Positions 18,021-29,280 of a stretch of DNA of 64,000 nucleotides are shown here, piece by piece. The stretch is from Lentzea kentuckyensis (GTDB lineage: Bacteria; Actinomycetota; Actinomycetes; Mycobacteriales; Pseudonocardiaceae). The position numbers were made by a program, and so were the translations under genes. Positions within the stretch are counted from its first letter, which is position 1. Every line of letters starts with the position of its first letter. The notes under the pieces are model-generated. The model ran no database searches and had not been told where the DNA came from. It saw only the letters and a list, made by a program, of their open reading frames with translations. The stretch lies in NCBI RefSeq assembly GCF_002150765.1, contig NZ_MUYM01000001.1, forward strand, positions 62,001 through 126,000. Direction: 5' to 3'.

Positions 18021-18436
18021 TTCTCCGACTCTACGGATTCCTCGGCCGGTTCCTCGGCAGGCTCGTCCACCACGGTCGGGTCCGGCACCCGCCCGCCGCT
18101 GATCACCGACAACGCCGGCAGGTGCATGAACCGCACAGCGGGCAGCGTCACCTCGGAGTCGTCGTCGCGAACCGCCTTCAGCCAGCTCTTCTGGACCAGC
18201 CGGATCGACTTCACGTCGTCCCAGCGCACCGTGGTCGAGCCGAAGACGCCGCGGGCGACGAGTTCCTCCTCGGTAACGGTCGTGCGGTTGCGGACGACCC
18301 ACCACGCATAGCCGAGCGGGATCACGTACAGCGCCTGCAGCCCGGGGATGGCCCACGCCACAGGAGTCACGCAGATGGCGATCAGACCCGCTGCGAGCAG
18401 GGCGGTTGCCGGGATGCGAAAGACCAGCTTCTTCAC
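18017..18436 (-). CDS. PH-domain (bPH) membrane protein
   Basis: 139 residues from GTG 18436 ([14 protein letters not shown]). An upstream in-frame ATG at 18475 would add 13 polar residues. Two membrane helices occupy about residues 6-52, followed by a bacterial PH-like beta domain ([31 protein letters not shown], written here as separate strands) and an acidic Glu-rich tail. Function unknown. It overlaps the VKOR gene, so the two products may work together at the membrane. Confidence 0.75.
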   Translation of the reverse strand: MKKLVFRIPATALLAAGLIAICVTPVAWAIPGLQALYVIPLGYAWWVVRNRTTVTEEELVARGVFGSTTVRWDDVKSIRLVQKSWLKAVRDDDSEVTLPAVRFMHLPALSVISGGRVPDPTVVDEPAEEPAEESVESEK

Positions 18437-18484
18437 TCGAAGGATTGTTCCACGTCCACGATCCGGGAATTCCATCTCGCAGAG

Positions 18485-18512
18485 TTGACGCCCTCTTGCG
18501 TGAAGCGATAAC
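18485..18512 (+). promoter_or_regulatory. Likely ilvB promoter
   Basis: TTGACG at 18485-18490 and GATAAC at 18507-18512 with 16-base spacing, placing the start of transcription close to the ATG of the leader peptide at 18522; the leader peptide would then be translated with little or no 5' UTR. Confidence 0.6.
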
Positions 18513-18521
18513 GTCCGCTTC

Positions 18522-18569
18522 ATGCAGCGCACGCTCGTTCTCGTACTTCTCAGGCGCGTCGACGCCTGA
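18522..18569 (+). CDS. ilvB leader peptide (Leu/Val-rich)
   Basis: 15-residue open frame [15 protein letters not shown] ending in TGA. The run Leu-Val-Leu-Val-Leu-Leu covers residues 5-10, plus Val13, the end products of the pathway it precedes. A promoter sits directly upstream and an attenuator hairpin directly downstream, which is the organisation of ribosome-mediated attenuation described for ilvB in actinobacteria. Confidence 0.85.
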   Translation: MQRTLVLVLLRRVDA

Positions 18570-18634
18570 GCCGAACAGCCTGCGTCGACGCGCGACCCTC
18601 GCACGACCCATCTTCGGGTTGTCGAGGGTTTTTT
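18555..18634 (+). promoter_or_regulatory. ilvB transcription attenuator
   Basis: A first perfect 11-bp stem pairs 18555-18565 (end of the leader peptide frame) with 18582-18592. It is followed by an intrinsic terminator, arms 18596-18609 and 18616-18628 (13 pairs, one bulged C, one G-T pair), then six T at 18629-18634. A ribosome stalled on the Leu/Val codons would cover or compete with the first stem and should change folding downstream. I did not find an unambiguous antiterminator by eye. Confidence 0.85.
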
Positions 18635-18663
18635 CGTGTCCGGACCCCGATACCCACGAGGCA

Positions 18664-20498
18664 ATGATGACCAGCGCACCATCGCGACAGGCTCCCGAGC
18701 CCACGTCGCCACGTCCAGGTCCGCGGCCCAAACCGGCCCCGCCGACGGGCGCACCGATCCGTGTAACCGGTGCTCAGTCGCTCGTCCGGTCCCTTGAGGC
18801 GGTCGGCTGCGAAGTGGTCTTCGGCATTCCCGGCGGGACGATCCTTCCCGCGTACGACCCGCTGCTGGACTCCACGAAGGTCCGGCACATCCTCGTCCGC
18901 CACGAGCAGGGCGCGGGACACGCGGCGACCGGATACGCGCAGGCCACCGGCAAGGTCGGGGTCTGCATGGCGACCTCGGGACCGGGTGCGACCAACCTCG
19001 TCACCCCACTCGCGGACGCGAACATGGACTCCGTGCCCGTCGTCGCGATCACCGGTCAGCAGTCGCGGCCGCTGATCGGCACGGACGCCTTCCAGGAGGC
19101 GGACATCTGCGGCATCACGATGCCGATCACCAAGCACAACGTCCTCGTGACCGACGCCGCGGAGATCCCGCGGGCGATCGCGGAGGCGTTCCACATCGCG
19201 TCGACCGGCCGACCCGGCCCGGTCCTCGTCGACATCCCCAAGGACGTGCTGCAGGAGCAGACCAGCTTCTCGTGGCCGCCCGAGCTGCGCCTGCCCGGTT
19301 ACCGGCCGACGACCCGGCCGCACGGCAAGCAGGTCCGCGAGGCCGCCAAGCTGATCGTGGCCGCCCGCAAGCCGGTGCTCTACGTCGGCGGTGGCGTGAT
19401 CAAGGCCGACGCCCACGCCGAGCTGTTGCGCCTGGCCGAGGACACCGGCATCCCGGTCGTCACCACGCTGATGGCGCGCGGGGCGTTCCCCGACTCGCAC
19501 CAGCAGCACCTCGGCATGCCCGGCATGCACGGCACCGTCGCGGCCGTCGCGGCGATGCAGAAGGCGGACCTGCTGATCGCCCTGGGCGCCCGGTTCGACG
19601 ACCGCGTGACCGGCCAGTTGAACTCGTTCGCGCCGGACGCGCAGATCATCCACGCCGACATCGACCCGGCCGAGATCTCCAAGAACCGCCGTGCGGACGT
19701 CCCGATCGTGGGCGACTGCAAGGAGATCATCACCGAGCTGATCGACGCGGTCCGCACCGAGCGCGACGCGGCCAAGGCCGTCGACCTCGCGCCGTGGTGG
19801 GAGACGCTGAACTCGCTGCGTGAGACGTTCCCGCTGGGCTACGACTGGCCGGAGGACGGCACGCTGTCGCCGCAGTACGTCATCGAGCGCATCGGCAAGC
19901 TGTCCCCGGCGGACACGATCTACACCGCGGGCGTCGGCCAGCACCAGATGTGGGCCGCGCAGTTCGTGAAGTACGAGCACCCGCGCACGTGGATCAACTC
20001 CGGCGGCCTCGGCACGATGGGCTTCGCGGTGCCCGCCGCGATGGGCATCAAGGCCGGTGAGCCGGGCCGCACGGTGTGGGCCATCGACGGCGACGGCTGC
20101 TTCCAGATGACCAACCAGGAGCTCGCCACCTGCGCCATCGAGGGCCTGCCGGTGAAGATCGCCGTGATCAACAACGGCAACCTGGGCATGGTCCGGCAGT
20201 GGCAGACGCTGTTCTACGGCGAGCGGTACTCCAACACGGATCTGGGGACGCACAAGCACCGCATCCCAGACTTCAAGCTCCTGGCGGAGGCACTCGGGTG
20301 TGCCGGCCTGCGGGCCGAGTCGCGTGAGGAGGTCGACGACGTGATCGCGAAGGCGCTGGAGATCAACGATCGCCCGGTCGTGGTCGACTTCGTCGTCGGC
20401 AAGGACGCCCAGGTGTGGCCGATGGTCGCGGCGGGCACCGGCAACTCCGAGATCATGGCCGCCCGCGGCATCCGCCCCCTGTTCGACGAGGATCTGTG

Positions 20499-20499
<1 letters not shown>
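18664..20499 (+). CDS. ilvB: Acetolactate synthase, large (catalytic) subunit
   Basis: 611 residues from ATG 18664, or 610 from the adjacent ATG 18667 that sits better behind the GAGG at 18658-18661. It condenses pyruvate with pyruvate or 2-ketobutyrate, the first common step of branched-chain amino acid synthesis. The catalytic glutamate is E81 in [12 protein letters not shown]. The thiamine diphosphate motif starts with GDG at about residue 476 and ends with INN in KIAVINNG. The Pro-rich first 30 residues are a lineage extension. It overlaps ilvN by one base (TGATG) and is controlled by the upstream attenuator. Confidence 0.97.
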
Positions 20500-22041
<1,542 letters not shown>

Positions 22042-22058
22042 GTCTTTCCTCACTGGGA

Positions 22059-22096
22059 GGCCCGCCGCGCGTGTGTGACGCGCTGCGGGCCTTTCC
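22059..22096 (+). terminator. Terminator after ilvC
   Basis: Stem 22059-22072 with 22078-22091 (7 bp, one C/T mismatch, 6 bp), 5-base loop, followed by TTTCC. Ends the ilvBNC operon. Confidence 0.8.
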
Positions 22097-22120
22097 GCTT
22101 CGATGCGCTAATTTCGAGCC

Positions 22121-22384
22121 ATGACCGACAGTGCGCCGATCTACGACGACAAGGCTCATGTGCGCGGCAACCTCGATCTCCGCGCCGCGGAGTGGAAGCG
22201 CCCGCCGGAGCCCGAACCGGAGGACGGCCACGTCGAGATCGCCTTCGTGCCGCACACCGACGGCGCCACCTATGTCGCCATGCGCAACTCCAAGCAGCTG
22301 GAACCGGTCCTCGTCTTCACGATGGCCGAGTGGGACGCTTTCGTAGCGGGCGCCAAAGACGGGGAGTTCGACGAGCCCTGGTGA
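22121..22384 (+). CDS. DUF397-family small protein
   Basis: 87 residues. The C-terminal strand-turn AMRNSKQLEPVLVFTMAEWDAFVAGAKDGEFD matches the DUF397 pattern (short segments RNSKQ and FTMAEWDAFVAGAKDGEFD). DUF397 proteins are abundant in actinomycetes, usually beside an Xre-type regulator with which they form pairs; no such regulator is adjacent here, so this is an orphan copy. No signal peptide. Confidence 0.8.
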   Translation: MTDSAPIYDDKAHVRGNLDLRAAEWKRPPEPEPEDGHVEIAFVPHTDGATYVAMRNSKQLEPVLVFTMAEWDAFVAGAKDGEFDEPW

Positions 22385-22607
22385 GCAGCCCGGGGCCCTC
22401 GAACCTGTCGCGGGACCGCGGGCCCCGACCGCACCACACGTCCGTTCCCCGCACCCGGTCCGCGCGTCGGCGCGCCCCGGCGACCACCGCCACGAGCTTC
22501 TCCGCCGTGAGACCGGCCCGTAGCTCCTCGACCGTGGAGAAACTCCACACAGTCGTCGTGTGCAGGTCGTCGCGGAAGCCGTTCCTGAGTTCTGCCAGGC
22601 GCGTCAT
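22317..22607 (-). CDS. Doubtful small ORF antisense to the DUF397 gene end
   Basis: 96 codons starting MTRLAELRNGFRDDLHTTTV. The first half has codon-third-position GC typical of this genome and a protein-like helix pattern (STVEELRAGLTAEKLVAVVAGA). The last 68 bases overlap the DUF397 gene on the other strand and look non-coding. No family recognised and no clear ribosome site; listed because it is the only candidate gene in the gap before serA. Confidence 0.25.
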   Translation of the reverse strand: MTRLAELRNGFRDDLHTTTVWSFSTVEELRAGLTAEKLVAVVAGARRRADRVRGTDVWCGRGPRSRDRFEGPGLLTRARRTPRLWRPLRKRPTRPS

Positions 22608-22836
22608 GAGCGGAAGCTAGCAAGGCGAGAGCTCCTGGTCAGCCGGTTTTCCGGCGGCCGGTGCGAGTCCGTCCCACTCCGCAGGACGCCCCGAGTGACC
22701 TGAGCCACCCGCCAAAGGCCCTGGCAAGCCCCCTGTCTATGCTCGTTAACAGTCCGGACACATTGCGGTGCCCGGTCGGCGCGGGCCTGCCGCCTCGACC
22801 ACGCCCGCGCCCCACGATCCGACCGTTCTGGGAGCG
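22608..22836 (+). other. Non-coding stretch upstream of serA
   Basis: Together with the weak ORF at 22317-22607 this forms a 450-base gap. I see no RNA gene, strong hairpin or leader peptide in it; it should hold the serA promoter. GGGAG at 22830-22834 is the serA ribosome site. Confidence 0.4.
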
Positions 22837-24432
22837 ATGTCCGTGACCAACACGAGCCGACCTGTTGTCCTCATCGCCGAGAAACTCGCACCGTCCGTTC
22901 TGGACGCTCTCGGCGACGGCGTGGAAGTGCGCCACGTAGACGGCACCGACCGCCCCGCCCTCCTCGAAGCCGTCGCGGACGCGGACGCCCTGCTCGTCAG
23001 GTCCGCCACCCAGGTCAACGCCGAGGTGTTCGCGGCCACCCGCAAGCTCAAGGTCGTCGCCCGCGCCGGCGTCGGGCTCGACAACGTCGAGGTCCCGGCG
23101 GCCACGGCGAACGGCGTGATGGTCGTCAACGCGCCCACGTCCAACATCGTGTCGGCCGCCGAGCACGCGGTCGCCCTGCTGCTCTCCGTCGCGCGCCAGA
23201 TCCCGGCCGCGCACGAGACGCTGCAGAACCACGAGTGGAAGCGCAGCAAGTTCAACGGCGTCGAGCTCAACGGCAAGACGGTCGGTGTGGTCGGCCTCGG
23301 CAAGATCGGCCAGCTGTTCGCGCAGCGCATCGCCGCGTTCGGCGTCGAGCTGATCGCGTACGACCCGTACGTGTCGGCCCAGCGCGCCGCTCAGCTCGGC
23401 ATCGAGCTCGTCACGCTCGAAGAGCTCCTCGAACGCGCGGACGCCATCAGCATCCACCTCCCGAAGACGCCGGAGACCAAGGGCCTGATCGGCGCCGAGC
23501 AGCTGGCCAAGGCCAAGCGCGGCGTCATCATCGTCAACGCCGCCCGCGGTGGTCTCATCGACGAGGAGGCCCTGGCGGAGGCCGTGAAGGAAGGCCAGGT
23601 CGGCGGCGCCGGCATCGACGTCTTCTCCACCGAGCCGACCACCGAGAGCCCGCTGTTCAACGTGCCGGGCATCGTCGTCACGCCGCACCTCGGCGCGTCC
23701 ACGGCCGAGGCGCAGGACCGCGCGGGCACCGACGTCGCGAAGAGCACCATCCTCGCGCTCGCCGGCGAGTTCGTGCCGGACGCCGTCAACGTCCAGGGCG
23801 GCGCGGTCGGCGAGGAGGTGCGCCCGTACCTGCCGCTGGTGCAGAAGCTCGGCACCGTCCTCAGTGCACTGTCGCCGAAGGCCCCGACCAGCGTCACCGT
23901 CGAGGTCCGCGGCGAACTGTCCAATGAGGACGTCGAGATCCTGCCGCTGGCCGCGCTGCGCGGTGTCTTCACCAAGGTCGTCGAGTCGCAGGTGACGTTC
24001 GTGAACGCGCCGAGCCTCGCCGCGGACCTGGGCGTCAACGTCGAGCTGGTCAAGGAGACCGAGAGCCCGAACCACCGCAGCCTCGTCACGGTGAAGTCCG
24101 TGTACGCGGACGGCACCACGTTCAGCGTCTCCGGCACGGTCAGCGGCATCGCGCAGGTCGAGAAGCTGGTGAACATCAACGGCCGCAACTTCGACCTCCG
24201 GGCCGAAGGCACCGTGCTGCTGCTGGAGTACCCGGATCGTCCGGGTGTCATGGGCACGGTCGGCACGCTGCTCGGCGAGGCCGGCGTGAACATCGAGGCC
24301 GCGCAGATCAGCCAGACCGGCGCGGACGCCGTGATGGTGCTGCGGGTGGACCGTCCGGTCGACACCGCGGTGCTCGACCCGATCGGCGCCGCCGTTGGCG
24401 CGCGCACGGTTCGCTCTGTCGACTTCGGATAG
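22837..24432 (+). CDS. serA: D-3-phosphoglycerate dehydrogenase
   Basis: 531 residues from ATG 22837 with GGGAG upstream. It is the long form with an extra allosteric-substrate-binding domain before the ACT domain, as in mycobacterial SerA. It oxidises 3-phosphoglycerate in serine synthesis. NAD motif GVVGLGKIGQLFAQ; catalytic Arg in NAARGGLIDEE, Glu in DVFSTEPTTESPL and His in VTPHLGASTAE. The ACT domain (LLEYPDRPGVMGTVGTLLGE) ends the protein and binds serine for feedback. Monocistronic, with terminators on both sides. Confidence 0.96.
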   Translation: MSVTNTSRPVVLIAEKLAPSVLDALGDGVEVRHVDGTDRPALLEAVADADALLVRSATQVNAEVFAATRKLKVVARAGVGLDNVEVPAATANGVMVVNAPTSNIVSAAEHAVALLLSVARQIPAAHETLQNHEWKRSKFNGVELNGKTVGVVGLGKIGQLFAQRIAAFGVELIAYDPYVSAQRAAQLGIELVTLEELLERADAISIHLPKTPETKGLIGAEQLAKAKRGVIIVNAARGGLIDEEALAEAVKEGQVGGAGIDVFSTEPTTESPLFNVPGIVVTPHLGASTAEAQDRAGTDVAKSTILALAGEFVPDAVNVQGGAVGEEVRPYLPLVQKLGTVLSALSPKAPTSVTVEVRGELSNEDVEILPLAALRGVFTKVVESQVTFVNAPSLAADLGVNVELVKETESPNHRSLVTVKSVYADGTTFSVSGTVSGIAQVEKLVNINGRNFDLRAEGTVLLLEYPDRPGVMGTVGTLLGEAGVNIEAAQISQTGADAVMVLRVDRPVDTAVLDPIGAAVGARTVRSVDFG

Positions 24433-24439
24433 TCACGAC

Positions 24440-24476
24440 AAACCGGGACGGGGACGGCAAAGTCCCCTCCCGGTTT
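24440..24476 (+). terminator. Terminator after serA
   Basis: Stem of 14 pairs with one bulged C (24440-24454 with 24463-24476), 8-base loop, 7 bases after the stop codon. Confidence 0.85.
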
Positions 24477-24653
24477 CATCGTCGTTCACAACGAAGTCGT
24501 AACAGGCAACTATCTGTAGAACATATTCATACTTTCGGGGCAATCGCAGACACACGATCAGCGATTAGCGTCCCCCCGAGGTTGACCCGGTGCCGTGAGG
24601 GCGCGGCACTTTGCATTCGGGTCGGAAGCACACACCTCGGTTGGGGCAACGTT

Positions 24654-27600
24654 GTGAAAAGACGATCGAGTCTGGTGGTGTTCTCTGCCATCACCACACT
24701 GCTGATCGCACCCGCCACGGCACAGGCGCAGAGCGAACCGCTCGCGCAGCCGGTCAAGGGTGCACACGGGTTGGACGCGAAAGCGTTGCAGCTCAAGGTT
24801 TCTCCCAGGCTGAACGGCGCGGGCAAGGTCACCGCGTTCGTCGCGCTCGACCGCAAGCCGGCCGTCGACGCGTTCGACGAGAAGAAGAGCCAGGGCAAGG
24901 AAGCCGCGAAGCAGGCCGCCAAGCAGGCGAAGAACGACGTGGCGGCGACGGTCGACCAGGTCGTCGGCCAGCTCAGGACCGCGGACACCTCCACCAAGGA
25001 GGTCTACCGGACCTCCAACGGCGTCCCCGGCGTCGTCGTGAAGGCGGACGCGCAGAAGGTTCGCGAACTGGCGCAGCGCCAGGACGTTCTCGCGGTCTAC
25101 CCGGTCGTGCCGAAGAAGCGCCAGAACTCGAACGCCGTCCAGCTCACCAGGACGCTCAACGTCTGGCAGCAGTACGGCAAGCTCGGTGACGACGTCCGCG
25201 TCGGCATCATCGACACCGGTGTCGACTACACGCACGCGAACTTCGGCGGTCCCGGCACGGTCGACGCGTTCCGCGCGGTCAACCCGCGCGCGGCGGACCC
25301 GAACTTCCCGACCACGAAGGTCGTCGGCGGTTACGACTTCGTGGGCGAGGAGTACGACTCGGAGAGCACCGACCCGGCGATCAACACGCCGAAGCCGGAC
25401 CCGAACCCGATCGACTGCAACGGTCACGGCTCGCACGTCGCGGGCACCACGGCCGGTTTCGGTGAGAACGCCGACGGCAGCACGTTCAAGGGCGACTACA
25501 CCAAGCTCGACGCCGACAAGCTCAACGCGATGAAGATCGGCCCCGGCACCGCGCCGAAGGCCCTCATCTACGCGCTGAAGGTCTTCGGCTGCGACGGCTC
25601 GACCGGCGTCACCTCGCAGGCGCTCGACTGGTCGCTCGACCCCGACGGCGACGGCGACTTCTCCGACCACCTCGACGTGGTCAACCTGTCGCTCGGCTCC
25701 GACTACGGCGCCCCGGACGACCCCGACAGCCTCTTCGTCAAGAAGCTGTACAAGGTCGGCGTCATGCCGGTCTTCTCCGCTGGCAACGGCGGCGACCTCT
25801 ACGACATCGGCGGCTCGCCGGGCAACACGCCCGAGGCGCTGACCGTGGCCTCCGTGCGCGACTCGTTCGTGCTGCGGGACGGCGCCGTGGCGAACGGCCA
25901 GACGAAGCCCGGTCAGTACAGCCAGAACTTCACCGGCTACCTGGGTTACGACAAGACCCGGCCGGTCGTGAAGCTGACCACGGCGGGCAACCTCGACGGC
26001 TGCCAGCCGATCACCGAGAACCTCGCCGGCAAGTTCGTGTGGCTGGAGTGGGAGGACAACGACTCGTCGCGCCGTTGTGGTTCCGGTGGCCGCACCAACA
26101 ACGCGCAGGCCGCGGGTGCCGAGGGCGTGGTGCTTTCGTCCACTTTGAACAACTTCAACGCGGGCATCGCGGGCAACGCGACCATTCCGGTGTTCCAGTT
26201 CACCGGCGACGCCACCAAGCAGGTGCGCCCGCTGCTGGACGCGGGCACGCTGAACGTCCAGATGGCGGGCGTCCTGCGCACCACGGTGCCGACCTACGAC
26301 CAGTCCATTTCGGACACGCCGAGCTCGTTCACCAGCCGCGGCACCCGCAGCGGGTCGATCAAGCCGGACGTCGCGGCGCCCGGTGACACGATCTCGTCGA
26401 CCGCCGTCGGTTCCGGCAACGACCGCATGGTGATCTCGGGTACGTCGATGGCGTCCCCGCACGTCGCCGGCATCGCCGCCCTGGTGCGCCAGACGCACCC
26501 GGACTGGACGCTGGAAGAGGTCAAGGCCGCGATCATGAACACCGCGGGTGCGGACGTGCGGGAGGGCGGCAAGACCTTCGCTCCCAACCGCGTCGGCACC
26601 GGCCGCGTGGACGGCAAGTCCGCGATCGACAACCAGGTCCTGGCCTACGTCGAGGACGACCCCGGCTACGTGAGCGCGAACTTCGGCGTCGTCGAGGTCT
26701 CCAAGCCGGTCTCGAAGACCAAGACGATCAAGATCGTCAACAAGTCCACGAAGGCCGTCGAGTACAAGGTCGGCTACACGGCCGCCACGTCGATCCCCGG
26801 CGTGAGCTACGTGCTCTCGCAGGACAAGGTGAAGCTGAGCCCGCGCGGCATCGCGAAGGTCAAGGTCACCCTGAAGATCGACGACCCGAAGGCGCTGCGC
26901 AAGACGGTCGACTCGACCGTCGTGCCGACGCAGCTCGGTGAGGCGCGTCAGTTCATCGCGGACGCCTCCGGCCGGGTGACCCTCACGCCGACCGCCGGCG
27001 CCACGGTGCCGCTGCGCCTGTCGGTCTACTCGGCGCCGAAGCCGGTGGCGGACATCAAGACCGCCTCCAGCCTCAAGTTCCGGGGCAACGACAAGCAGGC
27101 GATCCTGAACCTGACCGGCAAGGGCGTCGATCAGGGCACGGGCTCGCAGGCCTACCGCTCGCTGATCAGCGTTCTCGAGCTGCAGGCCCAGTCGCCGAAG
27201 CTGCGTGACTGCCGCAAGAACGTCACCGAGAACTGCGCGTTCAACGAGACCGCCAAGGGCGGCGACCTGCGCTACGTCGGTGCGGCCTCCACGGCCCCGC
27301 TCGCCAAGGCGCAGGGCAAGCCCGAGGAGTCGCTGCTCGCGTTCGGTGTCGCGACGTGGGGCAACTGGTACAACCTCGGCAAGAACACCGTCCCGTTCGT
27401 CGACATCGACACCAACGGTGACGGCACCGCGGACTTCGAGACGTTCGCGACGCGCGTTGACGACACCGACCTGCTGGTTGCGACCACGATCGACCTGAAG
27501 ACGAGCGAAAAGGTCGACGTCCAGGCGGTCAACGGCCAGTTCGGTGCCGTCGACACGAACGCGGCGGACACCAACGTCGTCGTCCTGCCGGTGCTGCTGA

Positions 27601-27941
27601 CGGCACTGGGCATCGACCCGACGAAGGACACCTCGCGGATCTCGTACGTCGTGGGCGTCGGTGGCTACTACGCCGCGCCGGGCAACGCGAACAAGCTGGT
27701 CGACGTCATCGACCGCAACCTGTCCTACGACCCGCTCAAGCCGGGTCTGTGGGCGCAGGGCGGCGGCGACGCGGCGCTCTCGTACCTCGCCAAGCCGGGC
27801 ACCGCGCTCGTGGTGAACAAGAACGAGGCGTCGCTGAAGGCCGACAAGTCCGACGGCCTGCTGGTGCTCAACCACCACAACGCCAACGGTGACCGCGCGG
27901 CGGTCGTCCTGGTGAAGTCGAGCGGGCGCGGGGCCTACTAG
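24654..27941 (+). CDS. Large secreted subtilisin-like serine protease (S8) with PA insert
   Basis: 1095 residues from GTG 24654. Signal peptide about residues 1-30 (SSLVVFSAITTLLIAPATAQA). An inhibitor I9-type propeptide covers about 50-160. The catalytic triad is D187 (VGIIDTGVDYTHANF), H258 (NGHGSHVAGTTAG) and S598 (GTSMASPHVAGIAALV). A PA domain is inserted between His and Ser (GCQPITENLAGKFVWLEW to FQFTGDATKQVRPLL). Residues about 670-1095 form beta-rich C-terminal domains, including Fn3-like strands. It is an exported protease for protein breakdown. Single gene with a strong terminator. Confidence 0.93.
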   Translation: MKRRSSLVVFSAITTLLIAPATAQAQSEPLAQPVKGAHGLDAKALQLKVSPRLNGAGKVTAFVALDRKPAVDAFDEKKSQGKEAAKQAAKQAKNDVAATVDQVVGQLRTADTSTKEVYRTSNGVPGVVVKADAQKVRELAQRQDVLAVYPVVPKKRQNSNAVQLTRTLNVWQQYGKLGDDVRVGIIDTGVDYTHANFGGPGTVDAFRAVNPRAADPNFPTTKVVGGYDFVGEEYDSESTDPAINTPKPDPNPIDCNGHGSHVAGTTAGFGENADGSTFKGDYTKLDADKLNAMKIGPGTAPKALIYALKVFGCDGSTGVTSQALDWSLDPDGDGDFSDHLDVVNLSLGSDYGAPDDPDSLFVKKLYKVGVMPVFSAGNGGDLYDIGGSPGNTPEALTVASVRDSFVLRDGAVANGQTKPGQYSQNFTGYLGYDKTRPVVKLTTAGNLDGCQPITENLAGKFVWLEWEDNDSSRRCGSGGRTNNAQAAGAEGVVLSSTLNNFNAGIAGNATIPVFQFTGDATKQVRPLLDAGTLNVQMAGVLRTTVPTYDQSISDTPSSFTSRGTRSGSIKPDVAAPGDTISSTAVGSGNDRMVISGTSMASPHVAGIAALVRQTHPDWTLEEVKAAIMNTAGADVREGGKTFAPNRVGTGRVDGKSAIDNQVLAYVEDDPGYVSANFGVVEVSKPVSKTKTIKIVNKSTKAVEYKVGYTAATSIPGVSYVLSQDKVKLSPRGIAKVKVTLKIDDPKALRKTVDSTVVPTQLGEARQFIADASGRVTLTPTAGATVPLRLSVYSAPKPVADIKTASSLKFRGNDKQAILNLTGKGVDQGTGSQAYRSLISVLELQAQSPKLRDCRKNVTENCAFNETAKGGDLRYVGAASTAPLAKAQGKPEESLLAFGVATWGNWYNLGKNTVPFVDIDTNGDGTADFETFATRVDDTDLLVATTIDLKTSEKVDVQAVNGQFGAVDTNAADTNVVVLPVLLTALGIDPTKDTSRISYVVGVGGYYAAPGNANKLVDVIDRNLSYDPLKPGLWAQGGGDAALSYLAKPGTALVVNKNEASLKADKSDGLLVLNHHNANGDRAAVVLVKSSGRGAY

Positions 27942-27958
27942 GTCCGATGTCTGAGGCG

Positions 27959-27990
27959 GAAGCCCGGTCTCCTGGTGGAGACCGGGCTTC
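27959..27990 (+). terminator. Terminator after the S8 protease gene
   Basis: Perfect 14-bp stem (27959-27972, 27977-27990) with a TGGT loop, 17 bases after the stop. Confidence 0.88.
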
Positions 27991-28099
27991 TGTCCGTTTT
28001 CGGGGCCGGTCACGGGGTGGAACTGGAAGCCGTCACCCCTTGACGCGACCCCGTTCCTGCGGTCGAGTGACACTCGAAAGTGGGCAATGGGCCGTGTGG

Positions 28100-28222
28100 G
28101 TGTCCCGCAGTACGGGAGAGAACACCCCGAAGGGGTGTCCGGCATGCGGCGAGTGGCCGTGATGCCGGTAGCCTTTCGCGAAGGAAAGTAGTCCCACTAA
28201 TTGGGGACTGACACCTGGGAGG
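28100..28222 (+). promoter_or_regulatory. Structured leader region upstream of leuB
   Basis: Several short hairpins lie in series: TCCCG/CGGGA near 28112-28126, ACACCCC/GGGGTGT 28122-28138, CCGGCAT/ATGCCGG 28139-28168, and AGTCCC/GGGACT near 28191-28210. No leucine-rich reading frame and no U-tract terminator were found. It may be a 5' regulatory leader or just GC-rich sequence. Confidence 0.3.
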
Positions 28223-28229
28223 TGTGTGG

Positions 28230-29267
28230 ATGCGGCTCGCAGTGATCCCAGGAGACGGGATCGGGCCCGAGGTCATCGCTGAGGCCCTGAAGGTCCTCGG
28301 TGAGGTCGTTCCGGCGGCCGAGATCACTCGCTACGACCTCGGCGCGGCGCGCTGGCACGCCACGGGAGAGTTGTTGCCCGAGTCGGTGCTGGGAGAGCTT
28401 CGCCAGCACGACGCGATCCTGCTCGGCGCGGTGGGCGACCCGTCGGTGCCGAGCGGAATCCTGGAGCGCGGTCTGTTGCTGCGCCTCCGGTTCGAGCTCG
28501 ACCACCACGTGAACCTCCGCCCCGCCCGTCTCTACCCCGGAGTCCGCAGCCCGCTCGCGGACCCGCCGGAGATCGACATGGTGGTGGTCCGCGAGGGCAC
28601 CGAGGGCCCGTACGCGGGCAACGGTGGTTTGTTGCGCAAGGACACCCCGCACGAGATCGCCACCGAGGTCTCGCTCAACACGTCGTTCGGCGTGGAGCGC
28701 GTCGTCCGCGACGCCTTCGCCCGTGCGTCGAACCGACCGCGTCGCCACCTGACGCTGGTGCACAAGACGAACGTCCTCACGCACGCCGGCTCGTTGTGGT
28801 CGCGCGTGGTCGAGGAGGTCTCGTTGCAGCACCCGGACGTCACCGTGGCGTACCAGCACGTCGACGCGGCGACGATTCACCTGGTCACCGACCCTGGCCG
28901 CTACGACGTGATCGTGACGGACAACCTGTTCGGCGACATCCTGACCGACCTCGCCGCCGCCGTCACGGGTGGCATCGGCCTGGCCGCGTCGGGAAACATG
29001 GACGTGACGCGGCGCAACCCGTCGATGTTCGAGCCGGTGCACGGTTCGGCACCGGACATCGCGGGCCAGGGCATCGCGGACCCGACCGCGGCCGTGCTCT
29101 CCGTGGCGCTGCTGCTCGACCACCTGGGCGAGCACGAGGCGTCGCGCCGGATCGAGGCCTCCGTGGCGTTCGATCTGGCGACGCGCGACCACCAGTCGCC
29201 GGGCGCGACCTACGCGATCGGTGACAGGCTCGCGGCGCTCGTGTCGTCGAACGTGCGCACGGGCTGA
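28230..29267 (+). CDS. leuB: 3-isopropylmalate dehydrogenase
   Basis: 345 residues from ATG 28230, spaced correctly behind GGGAGG; an in-frame GTG at 28224 would add two residues. It oxidises and decarboxylates 3-isopropylmalate in leucine synthesis. Family landmarks are [16 protein letters not shown] at the N-terminus, [24 protein letters not shown] and the metal/substrate segment [16 protein letters not shown] followed by [17 protein letters not shown]. The leuCD genes are 15 kb away, so leucine genes are split into separate units here, as in other actinobacteria. Confidence 0.95.
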   Translation: MRLAVIPGDGIGPEVIAEALKVLGEVVPAAEITRYDLGAARWHATGELLPESVLGELRQHDAILLGAVGDPSVPSGILERGLLLRLRFELDHHVNLRPARLYPGVRSPLADPPEIDMVVVREGTEGPYAGNGGLLRKDTPHEIATEVSLNTSFGVERVVRDAFARASNRPRRHLTLVHKTNVLTHAGSLWSRVVEEVSLQHPDVTVAYQHVDAATIHLVTDPGRYDVIVTDNLFGDILTDLAAAVTGGIGLAASGNMDVTRRNPSMFEPVHGSAPDIAGQGIADPTAAVLSVALLLDHLGEHEASRRIEASVAFDLATRDHQSPGATYAIGDRLAALVSSNVRTG

Positions 29268-29280
29268 TCGCTCTCGCAAG

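Noticed and set aside
22608..22836. Serine-rich or other leader peptide before serA
   Set aside because: Small frames are present but none has a run of Ser codons and there is no terminator hairpin.
24558..28145. Very long open frame on the minus strand across the S8 protease gene
   Set aside because: It is a high-GC shadow of the protease frame: low-complexity Arg/Val/Ala/Asp composition, no domain, no ribosome site, while the plus-strand frame has a complete catalytic triad.
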